Notes: generated by a model not told the origin, from the sequence alone. DNA of 64,000 nucleotides from Lachnospiraceae bacterium (GCA_029219245.1 JAQXTA010000064.1:1-64000); one strand, 5' to 3'; counted from the stretch's first letter, positions 35,014-44,961 are shown. Translations and numbers: made by a program.

Positions 35014-36144
35014 ATGAGGGGAAAAGAGAGTGGAAAGAAAATCAAATGGGGCATTTGTCTGGAGCTTCTTTTACTTACGGCAGTCTGCTGTGTGTTTGTC
35101 AGAAAAGAAATTCTGCCGGATGGACAGCAGGATGCTATGAAGTCACAGGAAAAAACCGGGGAAAACGGCGAAGCCATCGAAGTATCGGCAGATGGAAATT
35201 TCATCAAATGGGTGGACTTTAATGTGACCTGCGAGGCAATGGGAAAGGCATATGAACTGGATGTGGCTTCTTACCGGGATGAAGTGCATCTGGACTGGAT
35301 AGAGTTACTTGCCTATGTTGGGGCAAAACATGGTGGAAAGTTTGATAAAGGTTGTGTTTCCGAAATACAGAAAACCGCAGAAGCATTACAGGCAAAGGAA
35401 ACAACCATAGCAAAGCTGACCAAGGACATGGAATATTATGATTATTATGAAGAGGCTTACCGCGCCGTACTGGGCGGCATGGTGGGAGAATTTTCTCTGG
35501 AGGTACCAAAAGAAGTAAGTGAAAGCGGCAGTACAGGAGAAAGTAGTGATACCGGCACAACCGGTAATGGTGTGGAAAAGGAGTGGAAGGACTTTTATGG
35601 ATTAAAAGCTTTTTCACCGATTGCAAAGGGGTTTGAATACAGCCACTATGATGATTTTGGTTCCTCCAGAAGCTATGGCTATGCAAGACCTCATCTTGGG
35701 CATGACATGATGGGACAGATCGGTACCCCCATTATTGCCATCGAGTCCGGTGTGGTAGAAGCCCTGGGGTGGAACCAATATGGCGGCTGGCGCATCGGCA
35801 TCCGCAGCTTTGATGGCAAACGCTACTATTATTATGCACACTTACGCCAGAACTTTCCTTATTGTAAAAGTCTGGAAGAAGGCAGTACGGTAACGGCGGG
35901 AGATGTCATCGGTTATATGGGACACACCGGCTACAGCACAAAAGAAAACGTGAACAACATTGAGGTAGTCCATCTTCACTGGGGACTGCAGCTGATTTTT
36001 GATGAATCCCAGAAAGACAGCAACAACGAAATCTGGATAGACTGCTACGAACTGACGAAGTTTCTATACCGCAACCGCAGTGAGGTGTGGAAAGAAGTGG
36101 AAACCAAGGAGTGGTACAGGGTTTATGATATGAAAGAGAAGTGA
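35014..36144 (+). CDS. Membrane-anchored M23 peptidase (LytM-like)
   Basis: A 376-residue protein with an N-terminal membrane anchor (about residues 10-27), an Asp/Glu-rich region and a C-terminal M23 domain. The zinc motifs are HLGHDMMG (H-x3-D) and VHLHWGLQ (H-x-H), with YYYYAHL between them. M23 enzymes cut peptidoglycan cross-bridges or act as partners for spore or division machinery. A Gly/Ser/Thr-rich linker precedes the catalytic domain. The start is ATG 35014, 5 nt after AGGAG. It is probably a separate unit from the glycosyltransferase genes because a terminator intervenes. Confidence 0.88.
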   Translation: MRGKESGKKIKWGICLELLLLTAVCCVFVRKEILPDGQQDAMKSQEKTGENGEAIEVSADGNFIKWVDFNVTCEAMGKAYELDVASYRDEVHLDWIELLAYVGAKHGGKFDKGCVSEIQKTAEALQAKETTIAKLTKDMEYYDYYEEAYRAVLGGMVGEFSLEVPKEVSESGSTGESSDTGTTGNGVEKEWKDFYGLKAFSPIAKGFEYSHYDDFGSSRSYGYARPHLGHDMMGQIGTPIIAIESGVVEALGWNQYGGWRIGIRSFDGKRYYYYAHLRQNFPYCKSLEEGSTVTAGDVIGYMGHTGYSTKENVNNIEVVHLHWGLQLIFDESQKDSNNEIWIDCYELTKFLYRNRSEVWKEVETKEWYRVYDMKEK

Positions 36145-36160
36145 TTGCCAGTGAAAACCA

Positions 36161-36196
36161 TTGCAAAATAAGTGCCCCTATGATACAATAGGGGCA
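36161..36196 (+). promoter_or_regulatory. Butyrate-operon promoter overlapped by a perfect palindrome
   Basis: TTGCAA (36161-36166) and TACAAT (36184-36189) are 17 bp apart. A perfect 9-bp inverted repeat, TGCCCCTAT (36173-36181) and ATAGGGGCA (36188-36196), straddles the -10 box with a 6-bp spacer, the geometry of an operator. A second inverted repeat, ATAAGTGCCC (36168-36177) and GGGCACTTAT (36243-36252), overlaps it. In the leader, GCAATGAT/ATCATTGC (36201-36208, 36221-36228) makes a hairpin. Confidence 0.75.
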
Positions 36197-36275
36197 GTGG
36201 GCAATGATAAAAAAATAACAATCATTGCAAAGCCCAAAAGAAGGGCACTTATAACAAAAATGGAGGAAAGAAGAT

Positions 36276-37457
36276 ATGGCAAAAAAAGTAGTTTTAGCAG
36301 GCGCTTGCCGTACTGCAATCGGTACCATGGGTGGAGCACTCAGCACAACACCGGCACCGGTTCTTGGTTCTATCGTTATTAAAGAAGCATTAAACAGAGC
36401 AGGTGTTCCTGCTGATGCTGTCGATCATGTATATATGGGATGTGTTATCCAGGCCGGTCTTGGACAGAACGTAGCTCGTCAGGCATCCATCAAAGCAGGT
36501 TTGCCGATTACCACACCTGCTGTTACGGTTAACGTTGTATGCGGTTCCGGTCTGAACTGTGTTAACATGGCTGCACAGATGATTATGGCTGGAGATGCTG
36601 ATGTCGTTGTTGCAGGTGGTATGGAAAATATGTCCATGGCTCCTTACGCTGCTATGCAGGGACGTTACGGCTACAGAATGAACAATGCAACTTTGGTAGA
36701 TACCATGGTTAACGATGCATTATGGGATGCATTCAACAACTATCATATGGGTATTACAGCAGAAAATGTTGCAGAAAAATATGGTCTTACAAGAGAACAG
36801 CTTGATGAATTTGCTGCATGGTCACAGCAGAAATGTGAAAAAGCTCGTGCAGAAGGCAAATTCAAAGATGAAATCGTTCCGGTAGAAGTAAAGAAGAAAA
36901 AAGAAACGATTATCGTAGATACTGATGAAGGACCGCGTGCAGGCGTTACTGCAGAAAGCATTTCCAAATTACGTCCTGCATTCAAACCGGATGGTATCGT
37001 TACAGCAGCGAACTCTTCCGGTATCAATGATGGTGCAGCAGCTATTGTTGTTATGAGTGAAGAAAAAGCAAAAGAATTAGGCGTAAAACCGATGGCTACT
37101 TTCGTAGCAGGTGCACTTGGTGGTGTAGATCCTTCTATCCTGGGTGTTGGTCCGGTTCCGGCAACTGAGAAAGCTATGGCAAAAGCAGGCATGAAGATTG
37201 ACGATTTCGATTTAATCGAAGCAAACGAAGCTTTCGCAGCACAGTCCTTAGCTGTTCAGAAAGATCTGAAATTCAGCAATGATGTGCTGAACGTAAATGG
37301 TGGTGCTATTGCACTTGGACATCCTGTTGGAGCATCCGGATGCCGTATTCTTGTAACCCTGCTTCATGAGATGCAGAAACGTGATGCCAAGAAAGGTCTT
37401 GCAACACTTTGTATCGGCGGCGGTATGGGCTGCGCAACAATCGTAGAAAAATATTAA
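36276..37457 (+). CDS. thl: Acetyl-CoA C-acetyltransferase (thiolase)
   Basis: A 393-residue thiolase that condenses two acetyl-CoA to acetoacetyl-CoA, the first step towards butyryl-CoA. The active-site residues are visible: Cys89 in VVCGSGLNC, His349 in LGHPVGASG and Cys379 in LCIGGGMGC. It opens the thl-crt-hbd-bcd-etfB-etfA operon, with GGAGGAAAG before the ATG. Codon use is markedly more biased than in neighbouring genes, consistent with high expression. Confidence 0.97.
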   Translation: MAKKVVLAGACRTAIGTMGGALSTTPAPVLGSIVIKEALNRAGVPADAVDHVYMGCVIQAGLGQNVARQASIKAGLPITTPAVTVNVVCGSGLNCVNMAAQMIMAGDADVVVAGGMENMSMAPYAAMQGRYGYRMNNATLVDTMVNDALWDAFNNYHMGITAENVAEKYGLTREQLDEFAAWSQQKCEKARAEGKFKDEIVPVEVKKKKETIIVDTDEGPRAGVTAESISKLRPAFKPDGIVTAANSSGINDGAAAIVVMSEEKAKELGVKPMATFVAGALGGVDPSILGVGPVPATEKAMAKAGMKIDDFDLIEANEAFAAQSLAVQKDLKFSNDVLNVNGGAIALGHPVGASGCRILVTLLHEMQKRDAKKGLATLCIGGGMGCATIVEKY

Positions 37458-37468
37458 GGAGATTGATC

Positions 37469-38254
37469 ATGGAATTTGTTTTATATGAAGTAAAAGGTCA
37501 GGTGGGTATCATTACCATCAACCGTGAAAAAGCATTAAACGCTTTAAATTCCACTGTTTTGGATGAACTTGACAAAACATTGGATGCTGTAGATCTGGCA
37601 AATGTAAGATGTCTTATCTTGACCGGTGCAGGTCAGAAATCCTTTGTGGCAGGTGCAGATATCGGCGAGATGAGCACTCTGACCAAAGCAGAGGGTGAAG
37701 CATTCGGTAGAAAGGGTAACGATGTATTCCGCAAACTGGAAACCTTCCCGATTCCTGTTATTGCAGCCGTTAACGGCTTTGCACTTGGCGGTGGCTGTGA
37801 GATTTCCATGAGCTGCGATATCAGAATCTGTTCCGACAATGCCGTATTCGGACAGCCGGAAGTAGGTCTTGGTATTACACCGGGCTTCGGCGGTACCCAG
37901 AGACTTGCCAGATTAGTTGGACCGGGCATGGCAAAACAGATGATTTACACAGCAAGAAATATCAAGGCAGACGAAGCTTTAAGAATCGGTCTTGTTAACG
38001 CTGTTTATCCACAGGAAGAGTTGATGGCAGCAGCAGAGAAAATGGCAGCAGGCATTGCCAAAAATGCACCAATCGCTGTTCGTAACTGTAAGAAAGCAAT
38101 CAATGACGGCTTAGAGGTTTCTATGGATGAAGCAATCGTAATCGAAGAAAAACTGTTCGGTGACTGCTTTGAAACAGAAGACCAGAAATACGGCATGGCA
38201 TTTTTCCTGGACAAGAACAAAGAAAAAGTAAAAGAGCCATTCAAAAACGCGTAA
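37469..38254 (+). CDS. crt: 3-hydroxybutyryl-CoA dehydratase (crotonase)
   Basis: A 261-residue enoyl-CoA hydratase that interconverts 3-hydroxybutyryl-CoA and crotonyl-CoA. The oxyanion and catalytic regions are GADIGEMSTL, ALGGGCEISMSCD and GQPEVGLGITPGFGGTQRL (the Glu pair). The start is ATG 37469 (MEFVLYEVKG) after AAGGAGATT. It is the second gene of the butyrate operon, 11 bp after thl. Confidence 0.96.
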   Translation: MEFVLYEVKGQVGIITINREKALNALNSTVLDELDKTLDAVDLANVRCLILTGAGQKSFVAGADIGEMSTLTKAEGEAFGRKGNDVFRKLETFPIPVIAAVNGFALGGGCEISMSCDIRICSDNAVFGQPEVGLGITPGFGGTQRLARLVGPGMAKQMIYTARNIKADEALRIGLVNAVYPQEELMAAAEKMAAGIAKNAPIAVRNCKKAINDGLEVSMDEAIVIEEKLFGDCFETEDQKYGMAFFLDKNKEKVKEPFKNA

Positions 38255-38299
38255 ATTCAAAGAAAAAATAAAAATATAAAACATATAGGAGGACTTACC

Positions 38300-39139
38300 A
38301 TGAAAGTAGGTATTATCGGTGCAGGTACAATGGGTTCCGGTATCGCTCAGGCTTTTGCCCAGACAGAAGGATATGAAGTATTCCTTTGCGATATCAATGA
38401 AGAATTCGCTGCAAACGGCAAAAACAAAATTGCAAAAGGTTTCGAGAAACGTATTGCAAAAGGCAAAATGACACAGGAAGATGCAGACAAAATCTTAGCG
38501 AAGATTACAACAGGTGTTAAAACAATCTGTACAGATTGTGACCTGGTTGTAGAAGCTGCTCTTGAAGTAATGGATATCAAAAAACAGACCTTCAAAGAGT
38601 TACAGGATATCTGCAAAGCAGATTGTATTTTTGCAACCAATACATCTTCTCTTTCCATTACAGAAATCGGCGCAGGCATTGACAGACCGGTAATCGGTAT
38701 GCATTTCTTCAACCCGGCACCGGTTATGAAATTAGTTGAGATTATCCGCGGTGAGAACACAACAGACGAAGTGTTCAATAAAGTAAAAGCAATCGCAGAA
38801 GAAATCGGCAAAACTCCTGTTGAAGTAAATGAAGCAGCAGGCTTCGTTGTTAACAGAATTTTAATCCCGATGATTAACGAAGGTATCTGCGTATTGGAAG
38901 CAGGTGTTGCAAGCGTAGAAGACATCGATGCAGCTATGAGATTAGGTGCAAATCATCCGATGGGACCTTTGCAGTTAGGTGATTATGTAGGTCTGGATAT
39001 CGTTCTTGCAATTATGGAAGTTATTTATTCTGAAACAGGCGATCCGAAGTATCGTCCGGCTCCACTTCTTAGAAAGATGGTTCGTGCAGGTAAACTTGGA
39101 TGCAAGACAGGAAAAGGATTTTACGATTATTCAAAATAA
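38300..39139 (+). CDS. hbd: 3-hydroxybutyryl-CoA dehydrogenase
   Basis: A 279-residue NAD(P)-dependent enzyme reducing acetoacetyl-CoA to 3-hydroxybutyryl-CoA. The nucleotide-binding GxGxxG is [16 protein letters not shown]; the catalytic His lies in [12 protein letters not shown] and the Asn in [18 protein letters not shown] regions. The C-terminal domain ends GKGFYDYSK, typical for the family. AGGAGG precedes the ATG. Confidence 0.97.
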   Translation: MKVGIIGAGTMGSGIAQAFAQTEGYEVFLCDINEEFAANGKNKIAKGFEKRIAKGKMTQEDADKILAKITTGVKTICTDCDLVVEAALEVMDIKKQTFKELQDICKADCIFATNTSSLSITEIGAGIDRPVIGMHFFNPAPVMKLVEIIRGENTTDEVFNKVKAIAEEIGKTPVEVNEAAGFVVNRILIPMINEGICVLEAGVASVEDIDAAMRLGANHPMGPLQLGDYVGLDIVLAIMEVIYSETGDPKYRPAPLLRKMVRAGKLGCKTGKGFYDYSK

Positions 39140-39156
39140 TGGAGGAATAAACAATC

Positions 39157-40323
39157 ATGGATTTTACTTTAAGCAAAGAGCATGAAATGGCGAGATCTCT
39201 TTTCAAAGAGTTCGCTGAAAAAGAAGTAAAACCTCTCGCTCAAGAGGTAGATGAAACAGAATGTTTCCCAAGAGCAACTGTTGAGAAAATGGCGAAAAAC
39301 GGTTTCCTCGGAATTCCGGTTCCGAAGGAATACGGCGGACAGGGATGTGATCCTTTAACCTATGCTATGTGTGTTGAAGAGCTTTCCAAAGTCTGCGGTA
39401 CGACAGGTGTTATCGTATCCGCACATACATCCCTTTGCTGTGACCCGATTCAGACATATGGTACAGAAGAACAGAAACAGAAATACTTAATTCCGCTTGC
39501 AAAAGGTGAGAAACTGGGTGCTTTCGGTTTAACAGAGCCGGGTGCCGGTACGGATGCACAGGGACAGCAGACCAAAGCCGTTTTAGATGGTGATGAATGG
39601 GTATTAAATGGTTCTAAGTGCTTTATCACAAACGGTAAAGAAGCTGATGTTTACGTTATCTTCGCTATCACAGGTACCGTTGAAAAACGTGGCAGATTAA
39701 GCAAAGAAATCTCTGCATTTATCGTTGAAAAAGGTACTCCTGGATTTACTTTTGGTACCAAAGAAAATAAGATGGGTATTCGTGGTTCATCCACTTATGA
39801 ACTTATCTTTACCGACTGCCGTATCCCGAAGGACAACCTGTTAGGACAGAAGGGCAAAGGCTTTAATATCGCTATGCATACACTGGATGGTGGACGTATC
39901 GGTATTGCTGCACAGGCACTTGGTCTTGCAGAAGGCGCTCTTGAGACAACCATTGCTTATGTAAAAGAGAGAAAACAGTTCGGCAGAACAATCGGTGCAT
40001 TCCAGAATACACAGTTCCAGTTAGCTGATATGGCTACTAAGGTAGAAGCTGCTAAGATGTTAGTTTATAAAGCTGCTATGAAGAAAGCTGAATATGCTAC
40101 CAATCCGAAGGTTTCTTACTCCGTAGAAGCTGCTATGGCTAAATTATATGCAGCAGAAGTTGCTATGGAAGTAACAACCAAAGCAGTTCAGTTACATGGT
40201 GGTTATGGCTACATCAGAGAATATGATGTTGAGCGTATGATGCGTGATGCTAAGATTACAGAAATCTACGAAGGAACAAGTGAAGTTCAGCGTATGGTTA
40301 TTTCCGGTAGTCTTTTGAAATAA
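39157..40323 (+). CDS. bcd: Butyryl-CoA dehydrogenase
   Basis: A 388-residue acyl-CoA dehydrogenase reducing crotonyl-CoA to butyryl-CoA. Family blocks are AFGLTEPGAGTDA, QLHGGYGYIREY and the catalytic Glu in EIYEGTSEVQRM. With the adjacent EtfAB it is expected to bifurcate electrons from NADH to crotonyl-CoA and ferredoxin. It lies 17 bp after hbd. Confidence 0.97.
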   Translation: MDFTLSKEHEMARSLFKEFAEKEVKPLAQEVDETECFPRATVEKMAKNGFLGIPVPKEYGGQGCDPLTYAMCVEELSKVCGTTGVIVSAHTSLCCDPIQTYGTEEQKQKYLIPLAKGEKLGAFGLTEPGAGTDAQGQQTKAVLDGDEWVLNGSKCFITNGKEADVYVIFAITGTVEKRGRLSKEISAFIVEKGTPGFTFGTKENKMGIRGSSTYELIFTDCRIPKDNLLGQKGKGFNIAMHTLDGGRIGIAAQALGLAEGALETTIAYVKERKQFGRTIGAFQNTQFQLADMATKVEAAKMLVYKAAMKKAEYATNPKVSYSVEAAMAKLYAAEVAMEVTTKAVQLHGGYGYIREYDVERMMRDAKITEIYEGTSEVQRMVISGSLLK

Positions 40324-40359
40324 TCACATTGGAAAAAATAAGTAAAGGAGAAAAAATCG

Positions 40360-41141
40360 ATGAAAATCGTTGTTTGTATTAAACAGGTACCTGATACAAA
40401 GGGTGGCGTAAAGTTCAATCCGGATGGTACATTAGACAGAGGTGCAATGCTTACCATCATGAATCCTGATGACAAAGCAGGTCTGGAAGCAGCACTTAGA
40501 TTAAAAGATCAGTATGGTGCAGAAGTTACCGTTTTAACAATGGGACTTCCAAAAGCCGAAGAAGTTCTTCGTGAAGCTATGGCACTGGGAGCTGACAAAG
40601 GTATTCTGGTAACTGACAGAGTACTCGGTGGTGCTGATACATGGGCAACCTCCACAACGCTTGCAGGTGCACTCAGAAATATTGATTATGATTTGATTAT
40701 CACAGGACGTCAGGCTATCGACGGTGATACCGCACAGGTTGGTCCTCAGATTTCCGAACACCTCAACATTCCGGTAATCTCTTATGCACAGGATATTAAA
40801 ATTGATGGTGACAGCGTTATCGTTGAGCGTCAGTATGAAGACAGATATCATGTAGTAAAAGCAAAAATGCCTTGTCTGATTACCGCACTTTCCGAATTAA
40901 ATGAGCCTCGTTATATGACTCCTGGCGGAATCTTCGATGCATACAAGCAGGAAATTACTGTTTGGGGCAGAGCAGATTTGAAGGATGTTGATGATGCTAA
41001 CTTAGGTCTAAAGGTTCACCTACCAAGATCGCAAAAGCATCTGATAAGGTAAGAAAGGGTGCCGGAGAAAAGGTTACTCTTGACCCGGATGAAGCAGTAA
41101 GTTATATCGTTGACAAATTAAAAGAAAAACATGTTATCTAA
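40360..41141 (+). pseudogene. etfB: Electron transfer flavoprotein beta subunit, apparent frameshift
   Basis: EtfB of the Bcd-Etf complex. The first 218 residues are normal, from MKIVVCIKQVPDTKGG through the AMP/FAD-binding TGRQAIDGDTAQVG. At 41011-41015 (CTAAAGGTTC) the reading frame is lost: it ends early at 41052, while the +1 frame continues with GSPTKIAKASDKVRKGAGEK and a normal C-terminus to TAA 41139-41141. Restoring one G in the G run would give a full subunit of about 260 residues. Because the protein is central to butyrate formation, a sequencing error is quite possible. Confidence 0.85.
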
Positions 41142-41167
41142 CAGGTAAAGGAAGAGTGGTGAATACG

Positions 41168-42214
41168 ATGAATTTAGAAGAATACAAGGGAGTTTATGTC
41201 TTTGCACAGCAGGTAGACAATGAAATCAGCAGTATTGCATTTGAATTACTTGGAAAAGCCAAAGACCTTGCAAAAGATTTAAATACAGATGTAACAGCTA
41301 TGCTGTTAGGTTCAGGTGTTAAAGGACTTGCAGACCAGCTCGCAGAGTATGGTGCTGATAAAGTCATCGTTGTAGATGATCCTGAATTAAAAGATTACAG
41401 AACAGAGCCATATGCACATGCATTAGCTTCCATCATTAACAAATACAAACCGGAAATCGTACTGGTTGGTGCAACTGCAATCGGTAGAGATTTAGGTCCT
41501 AGAGTTTCCGCAAGAGTAGCTACCGGTCTTACCGCAGACTGTACCGTACTTGAAATCGGTGATTTCCCGTTACAGGCTATTCCGGGACAGGAACAATTAC
41601 ACAATCAGCTGCTGATGACTCGTCCTGCATTCGGCGGTAATACAATCGCTACGATTGCATGTCCTTACAACCGTCCTCAGATGGCTACTGTTCGTGCAGG
41701 TGTTATGCAGAAAATCGAGCCAATTAAAGGCGCAAAAGCAGTTGTCGAAGAGTTCAATCCTGGATTTACTCCGGATAACAAATATGTTGAAATCTTAGAG
41801 GTTGTTAAGGCAGTAACTGATACCGTAGATATCATGGATGCTAAGATTCTGGTATCCGGTGGTCGTGGTGTCGGAAGCCCGGAAAACTTCAAGATTCTGG
41901 AAGACCTTGCAGAAGTACTTGGTGGTACTGTAAGCTGTTCTCGTGCAGTTGTTGATGCAGGCTGGAAACCGAGAGATTTACAGGTTGGTCAGACCGGTAA
42001 AACCGTTCGTCCGAACGTATACTTTGCAATCGGTATTTCCGGTGCCATCCAGCACGTAGCAGGTATGGAAGAATCCGATATCATCATTGCAATCAACAAG
42101 GATGAAGATGCACCTATCTTTGATGTTGCTGATTACGGTATCGTAGGCGATTTGAACAAAATCGTTCCGAAGTTAACAGAAAGCTTAAAAGCAGCAATCG
42201 CTGCTGCAAAATAA
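41168..42214 (+). CDS. etfA: Electron transfer flavoprotein alpha subunit
   Basis: A 348-residue EtfA that binds FAD at its C-terminal domain: SGGRGVGSPENF, then GQTGKTVRPNVYFAIGISG. It pairs with EtfB to pass electrons to and from Bcd. ATG 41168 (MNLEEYKGVYVFAQQ) matches the family start, though AAAGGAAG is 13 nt away; GTG codons at 41156 and 41159 are in frame and nearer to it. It closes the butyrate operon before a strong terminator. Confidence 0.96.
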   Translation: MNLEEYKGVYVFAQQVDNEISSIAFELLGKAKDLAKDLNTDVTAMLLGSGVKGLADQLAEYGADKVIVVDDPELKDYRTEPYAHALASIINKYKPEIVLVGATAIGRDLGPRVSARVATGLTADCTVLEIGDFPLQAIPGQEQLHNQLLMTRPAFGGNTIATIACPYNRPQMATVRAGVMQKIEPIKGAKAVVEEFNPGFTPDNKYVEILEVVKAVTDTVDIMDAKILVSGGRGVGSPENFKILEDLAEVLGGTVSCSRAVVDAGWKPRDLQVGQTGKTVRPNVYFAIGISGAIQHVAGMEESDIIIAINKDEDAPIFDVADYGIVGDLNKIVPKLTESLKAAIAAAK

Positions 42215-42240
42215 GCAGACAGTTACACAATAGAACACAC

Positions 42241-42280
42241 AAAACGGTCAGACAGTTTTTGGGTCTGACCGTTTTCTTTT
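42241..42280 (+). terminator. Terminator of the butyrate operon
   Basis: AAAACGGTCAGAC (42241-42253) and GTCTGACCGTTTT (42263-42275) form a perfect 13-bp stem with a 9-nt loop, followed by CTTTT. Confidence 0.95.
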
Positions 42281-42387
42281 ACCCCTTTTTATGGTATTCT
42301 AATAATAAGAAAAGTATTTTTTATAAAAATGGAAAGAAAAGCAATTTTTATAATATAAACAGTAAGCAGAAAGAACAGACGACAGCA

Positions 42388-43077
42388 ATGCGAATGATAG
42401 AGATTGAGAATCTTTCAACTGCATATGGAAAGAAACAGATTCTAAACGGACTTACTCTATATGCAGACAGAGGGGAATGTGTTGGTATTGTCGGACCAAA
42501 CGGCTGTGGAAAATCGACTCTGCTATCGGCAATGGCAGGTGTGCTTCGTCCCAAGAGGGGAACAATTCATTATTATGGAAAAGATGCACTTGCCAATCAT
42601 AAGGTTTTTTCCAAAATGACAGGGTATGTGCCGCAGGAAAATCCACTGCTTCCGGAGCTTAGTGTCTATGATAACTTAAGACTCTGGTATCCGGATAAAA
42701 AGGTTCTGGAGAAGGAATTGGAAGAAGGATTTTTACAGCTTCTTGGGATTCCGGTATTTGTGAAAAAGCCGGTTTCCAAATTATCGGGTGGTATGAAAAA
42801 GCGGGTTAGTATCGGTATTGCAATGGCCGGAATGCCACCGGTTTTGATTCTGGATGAGCCTAGTGCAGCGTTGGATCTGGTATGCAAAGAGGATATCAGA
42901 CGATATTTACAGATATATCTGGAGAGAAAAGGAACGGTAGTCATTACCACGCATGAAGAGAGTGAACTGTCCCTTTGTGACAGCTTGTATGTGATGAGAG
43001 AAGGAAAATTGCATCCGGTTGATAAAATGCTGCGAGGTGAAAAGCTGACGGAACAGTTTTCAAAGACGGATGCCTGA
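42388..43077 (+). CDS. ABC transporter ATP-binding protein
   Basis: A 229-residue ATPase: Walker A GPNGCGKST, Q-loop GYVPQENPLLPEL, signature LSGGMKKR, Walker B LILDEPSAALD and switch TTHEESE. ATG 42388 is chosen (ATG 42394 is an alternative); the longer frame from 42259 runs through the terminator and is rejected. There is no strong ribosome site. A TATAAT at 42349-42354 may be the -10 of the operon. It opens a five-gene unit with a PAS-like protein, a membrane-anchored protein and two ABC-2 permeases. Confidence 0.9.
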   Translation: MRMIEIENLSTAYGKKQILNGLTLYADRGECVGIVGPNGCGKSTLLSAMAGVLRPKRGTIHYYGKDALANHKVFSKMTGYVPQENPLLPELSVYDNLRLWYPDKKVLEKELEEGFLQLLGIPVFVKKPVSKLSGGMKKRVSIGIAMAGMPPVLILDEPSAALDLVCKEDIRRYLQIYLERKGTVVITTHEESELSLCDSLYVMREGKLHPVDKMLRGEKLTEQFSKTDA

Positions 43078-43157
43078 GGATAGGAAATAGGCAGCAAAGG
43101 GTATTGAACGATATGGAACAGACAGCGAAGGATGAGCCTGGAAAGGAGAGAGTGCAT

Positions 43158-43622
43158 ATGAAGTTGACCGAGAGAATAAAGGAATTGGAAAGTAATCTGG
43201 ATTTGGATTTAAGAGAAGCACTTGGGATTATGGAAGCAGTATCGGAAGTTTTTCCGATGATTGTTATGGCAAATCTGACAAAGAATACTTATACCATGAT
43301 TCGGAATGATGACTTTCTGGCATTTGATATGCCCCGTTCCGGCTGTTACGATGACTTGATTGACGATGGAGTAGAAAATATTCATCCCAATTACCAGACC
43401 GCTTTTCTGGAGTGTTTTTCCAGAGAAAATCTGCTTCGGAAGTTTTATGACGGAAAAACGGAAGTATACTCGGAATTGTACCAGAAAGGCAGAGATGGCA
43501 AATACCAGTGGGTATCCACCCATGTAATACGATTACAGGATGAAAAGGGGGAAATCCGTCAAATCTGTTTAAACAGAGTGTTGAAAGGAATTGTGGAATC
43601 CCGGGGTGGATGCCGAAGATAA
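43158..43622 (+). CDS. Small PAS-like protein
   Basis: A 154-residue protein with no output domain. The region about 35-145 looks like a PAS domain: MIVMANLTKNTYTMIRND at its start and YQWVSTHVIRLQDEKGEIR, a PAC-type ending. In clostridia such domains usually precede GGDEF or kinase modules; none follows here. ATG 43158 has AAAGGAGAG upstream. Its position inside an ABC exporter operon suggests a sensory or adaptor role, which is inferred. Confidence 0.6.
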   Translation: MKLTERIKELESNLDLDLREALGIMEAVSEVFPMIVMANLTKNTYTMIRNDDFLAFDMPRSGCYDDLIDDGVENIHPNYQTAFLECFSRENLLRKFYDGKTEVYSELYQKGRDGKYQWVSTHVIRLQDEKGEIRQICLNRVLKGIVESRGGCRR

Positions 43623-43664
43623 GAAGGCAGATGTATAAAAGATAGAGGTGTAAGTGAGGAAGAG

Positions 43665-44945
43665 ATGGAACAGAACGAAATAAATATTCCGGAAATCCCG
43701 GAAAAGAAAAATAAAAAGAAAATATGGCTTGTGGCAGCAGGAATTCTTGCTGCCTGCTTGCTTGTCGGGACCATGGCATTTGCCTGTATCGTGAAGCTCT
43801 ATAATACGAGTGAGAGGAAGCTGTTAAAAGGTTTTATCAGTCTGGCAGAGGAGTTTGGAGATTGGAATGAAATCTGGAAAGTGGAAACCGGTAAGGATTT
43901 TGCAAATGCCTCGGACAGGATGAAGCTTACAACGATTATGAATGTGAGTGGAGAAGATTTACCGATTACGTTGGGAATTGATGTGGAAAGCATGAGGGAT
44001 ATGGAGGCTAAAAGGTTGAAGTCTTCCCTGATTTTCAGCGTATCCAATACGGATTTGGCAGAGGTTATCACTTATGCGGATGAGAAGAAAATCATGCTTG
44101 CAATGCCGGATTTCTTTCGGCAGAATCTGTCTTTTCAGACAAACCATATTGAACGACAGTATAATCAGTCTCTTTGGGCAGAGAAGTTTGGAAAAATGGA
44201 GGAGGAAGAAATCTCTATTGACCTGTTTGCCAGAGAGGATAAGACAGAAAAAGAAATTGATATAGAACAACTGATAAACAAATGGAAGGAAATGGATACC
44301 GAGGGGATTACGATAGAAGAAATGGAGGAAACCGTTGATCATTACACCCAATATCGTATCGTGCTTCCACAGGAACTGGTGGAAAGTATCATAAAGACAG
44401 AAGAACTTGCAAGTGATGTTGCCCTACTGGTTTCCATGGATAAAAGAAATCGGATTATGCAGATTCAATTCGAGGAGCCGGTACTTATATCCAACGGTGT
44501 CAAAGAGCCGATATCCGTTTCCGGTTCAATGATGTTCCTCGGAGAAGAAAGAAGTATTGATGACATTGCTGTCAGATGCGAGTGGGATATTCCAATGGAT
44601 GCACTTGAACTGGACGAAAAGACAAAAGAGGCATTGGAAGTTTTCGGCAATAAAAGCGGTTTGCAGGATAACATTGAGTTTGTGACAGATATGAACATTG
44701 CTCTAGATGAAAATGACATAAGCGTTGTTGCTGATTTGAACAAATTGACTATATCAGTCGACAGGCTGGGAACCTATAAAATAACCGGTTCCGTCAAGGC
44801 AGAGCCGCTGAAGGAAGAGATACGACCACTGGAGGGAGAAACCATATCCCTTTTTGAAATAACGGAAGAAGAGTACGAAGATTTAACGACACAGATAAGC
44901 CATAATCTGTATAAATGGATCGCGGCACTGGAGTCCGTTTACTAG
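43665..44945 (+). CDS. Membrane-anchored protein of unknown function
   Basis: A 426-residue protein, not assigned to a family. Residues 1-18 are cytoplasmic and charged, 19-42 form one transmembrane helix (IWLVAAGILAACLLVGTMAF), and the remaining 380 residues are acidic and extracytoplasmic, without recognised catalytic motifs. It lies 42 bp after the PAS-like gene and 16 bp before the first permease, so it is probably the extracellular partner of the exporter. Confidence 0.75.
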   Translation: MEQNEINIPEIPEKKNKKKIWLVAAGILAACLLVGTMAFACIVKLYNTSERKLLKGFISLAEEFGDWNEIWKVETGKDFANASDRMKLTTIMNVSGEDLPITLGIDVESMRDMEAKRLKSSLIFSVSNTDLAEVITYADEKKIMLAMPDFFRQNLSFQTNHIERQYNQSLWAEKFGKMEEEEISIDLFAREDKTEKEIDIEQLINKWKEMDTEGITIEEMEETVDHYTQYRIVLPQELVESIIKTEELASDVALLVSMDKRNRIMQIQFEEPVLISNGVKEPISVSGSMMFLGEERSIDDIAVRCEWDIPMDALELDEKTKEALEVFGNKSGLQDNIEFVTDMNIALDENDISVVADLNKLTISVDRLGTYKITGSVKAEPLKEEIRPLEGETISLFEITEEEYEDLTTQISHNLYKWIAALESVY

Positions 44946-44961
44946 GTGGAACGGGAAAGGT

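Noticed and set aside
36168-36252. RNA attenuator formed by ATAAGTGCCC pairing with GGGCACTTAT
   Set aside because: The predicted transcription start (about 36196) lies after the left arm, so only a DNA-level element can be claimed.
40360-41141. Programmed frameshifting in etfB
   Set aside because: No slippery heptamer or downstream pseudoknot is evident at AAGGTTC; a deletion or sequencing error is simpler.
42259-42387. Extended N-terminus of the ABC ATPase
   Set aside because: That reading runs through the butyrate-operon terminator and gives an unrelated sequence before the normal ATPase start.
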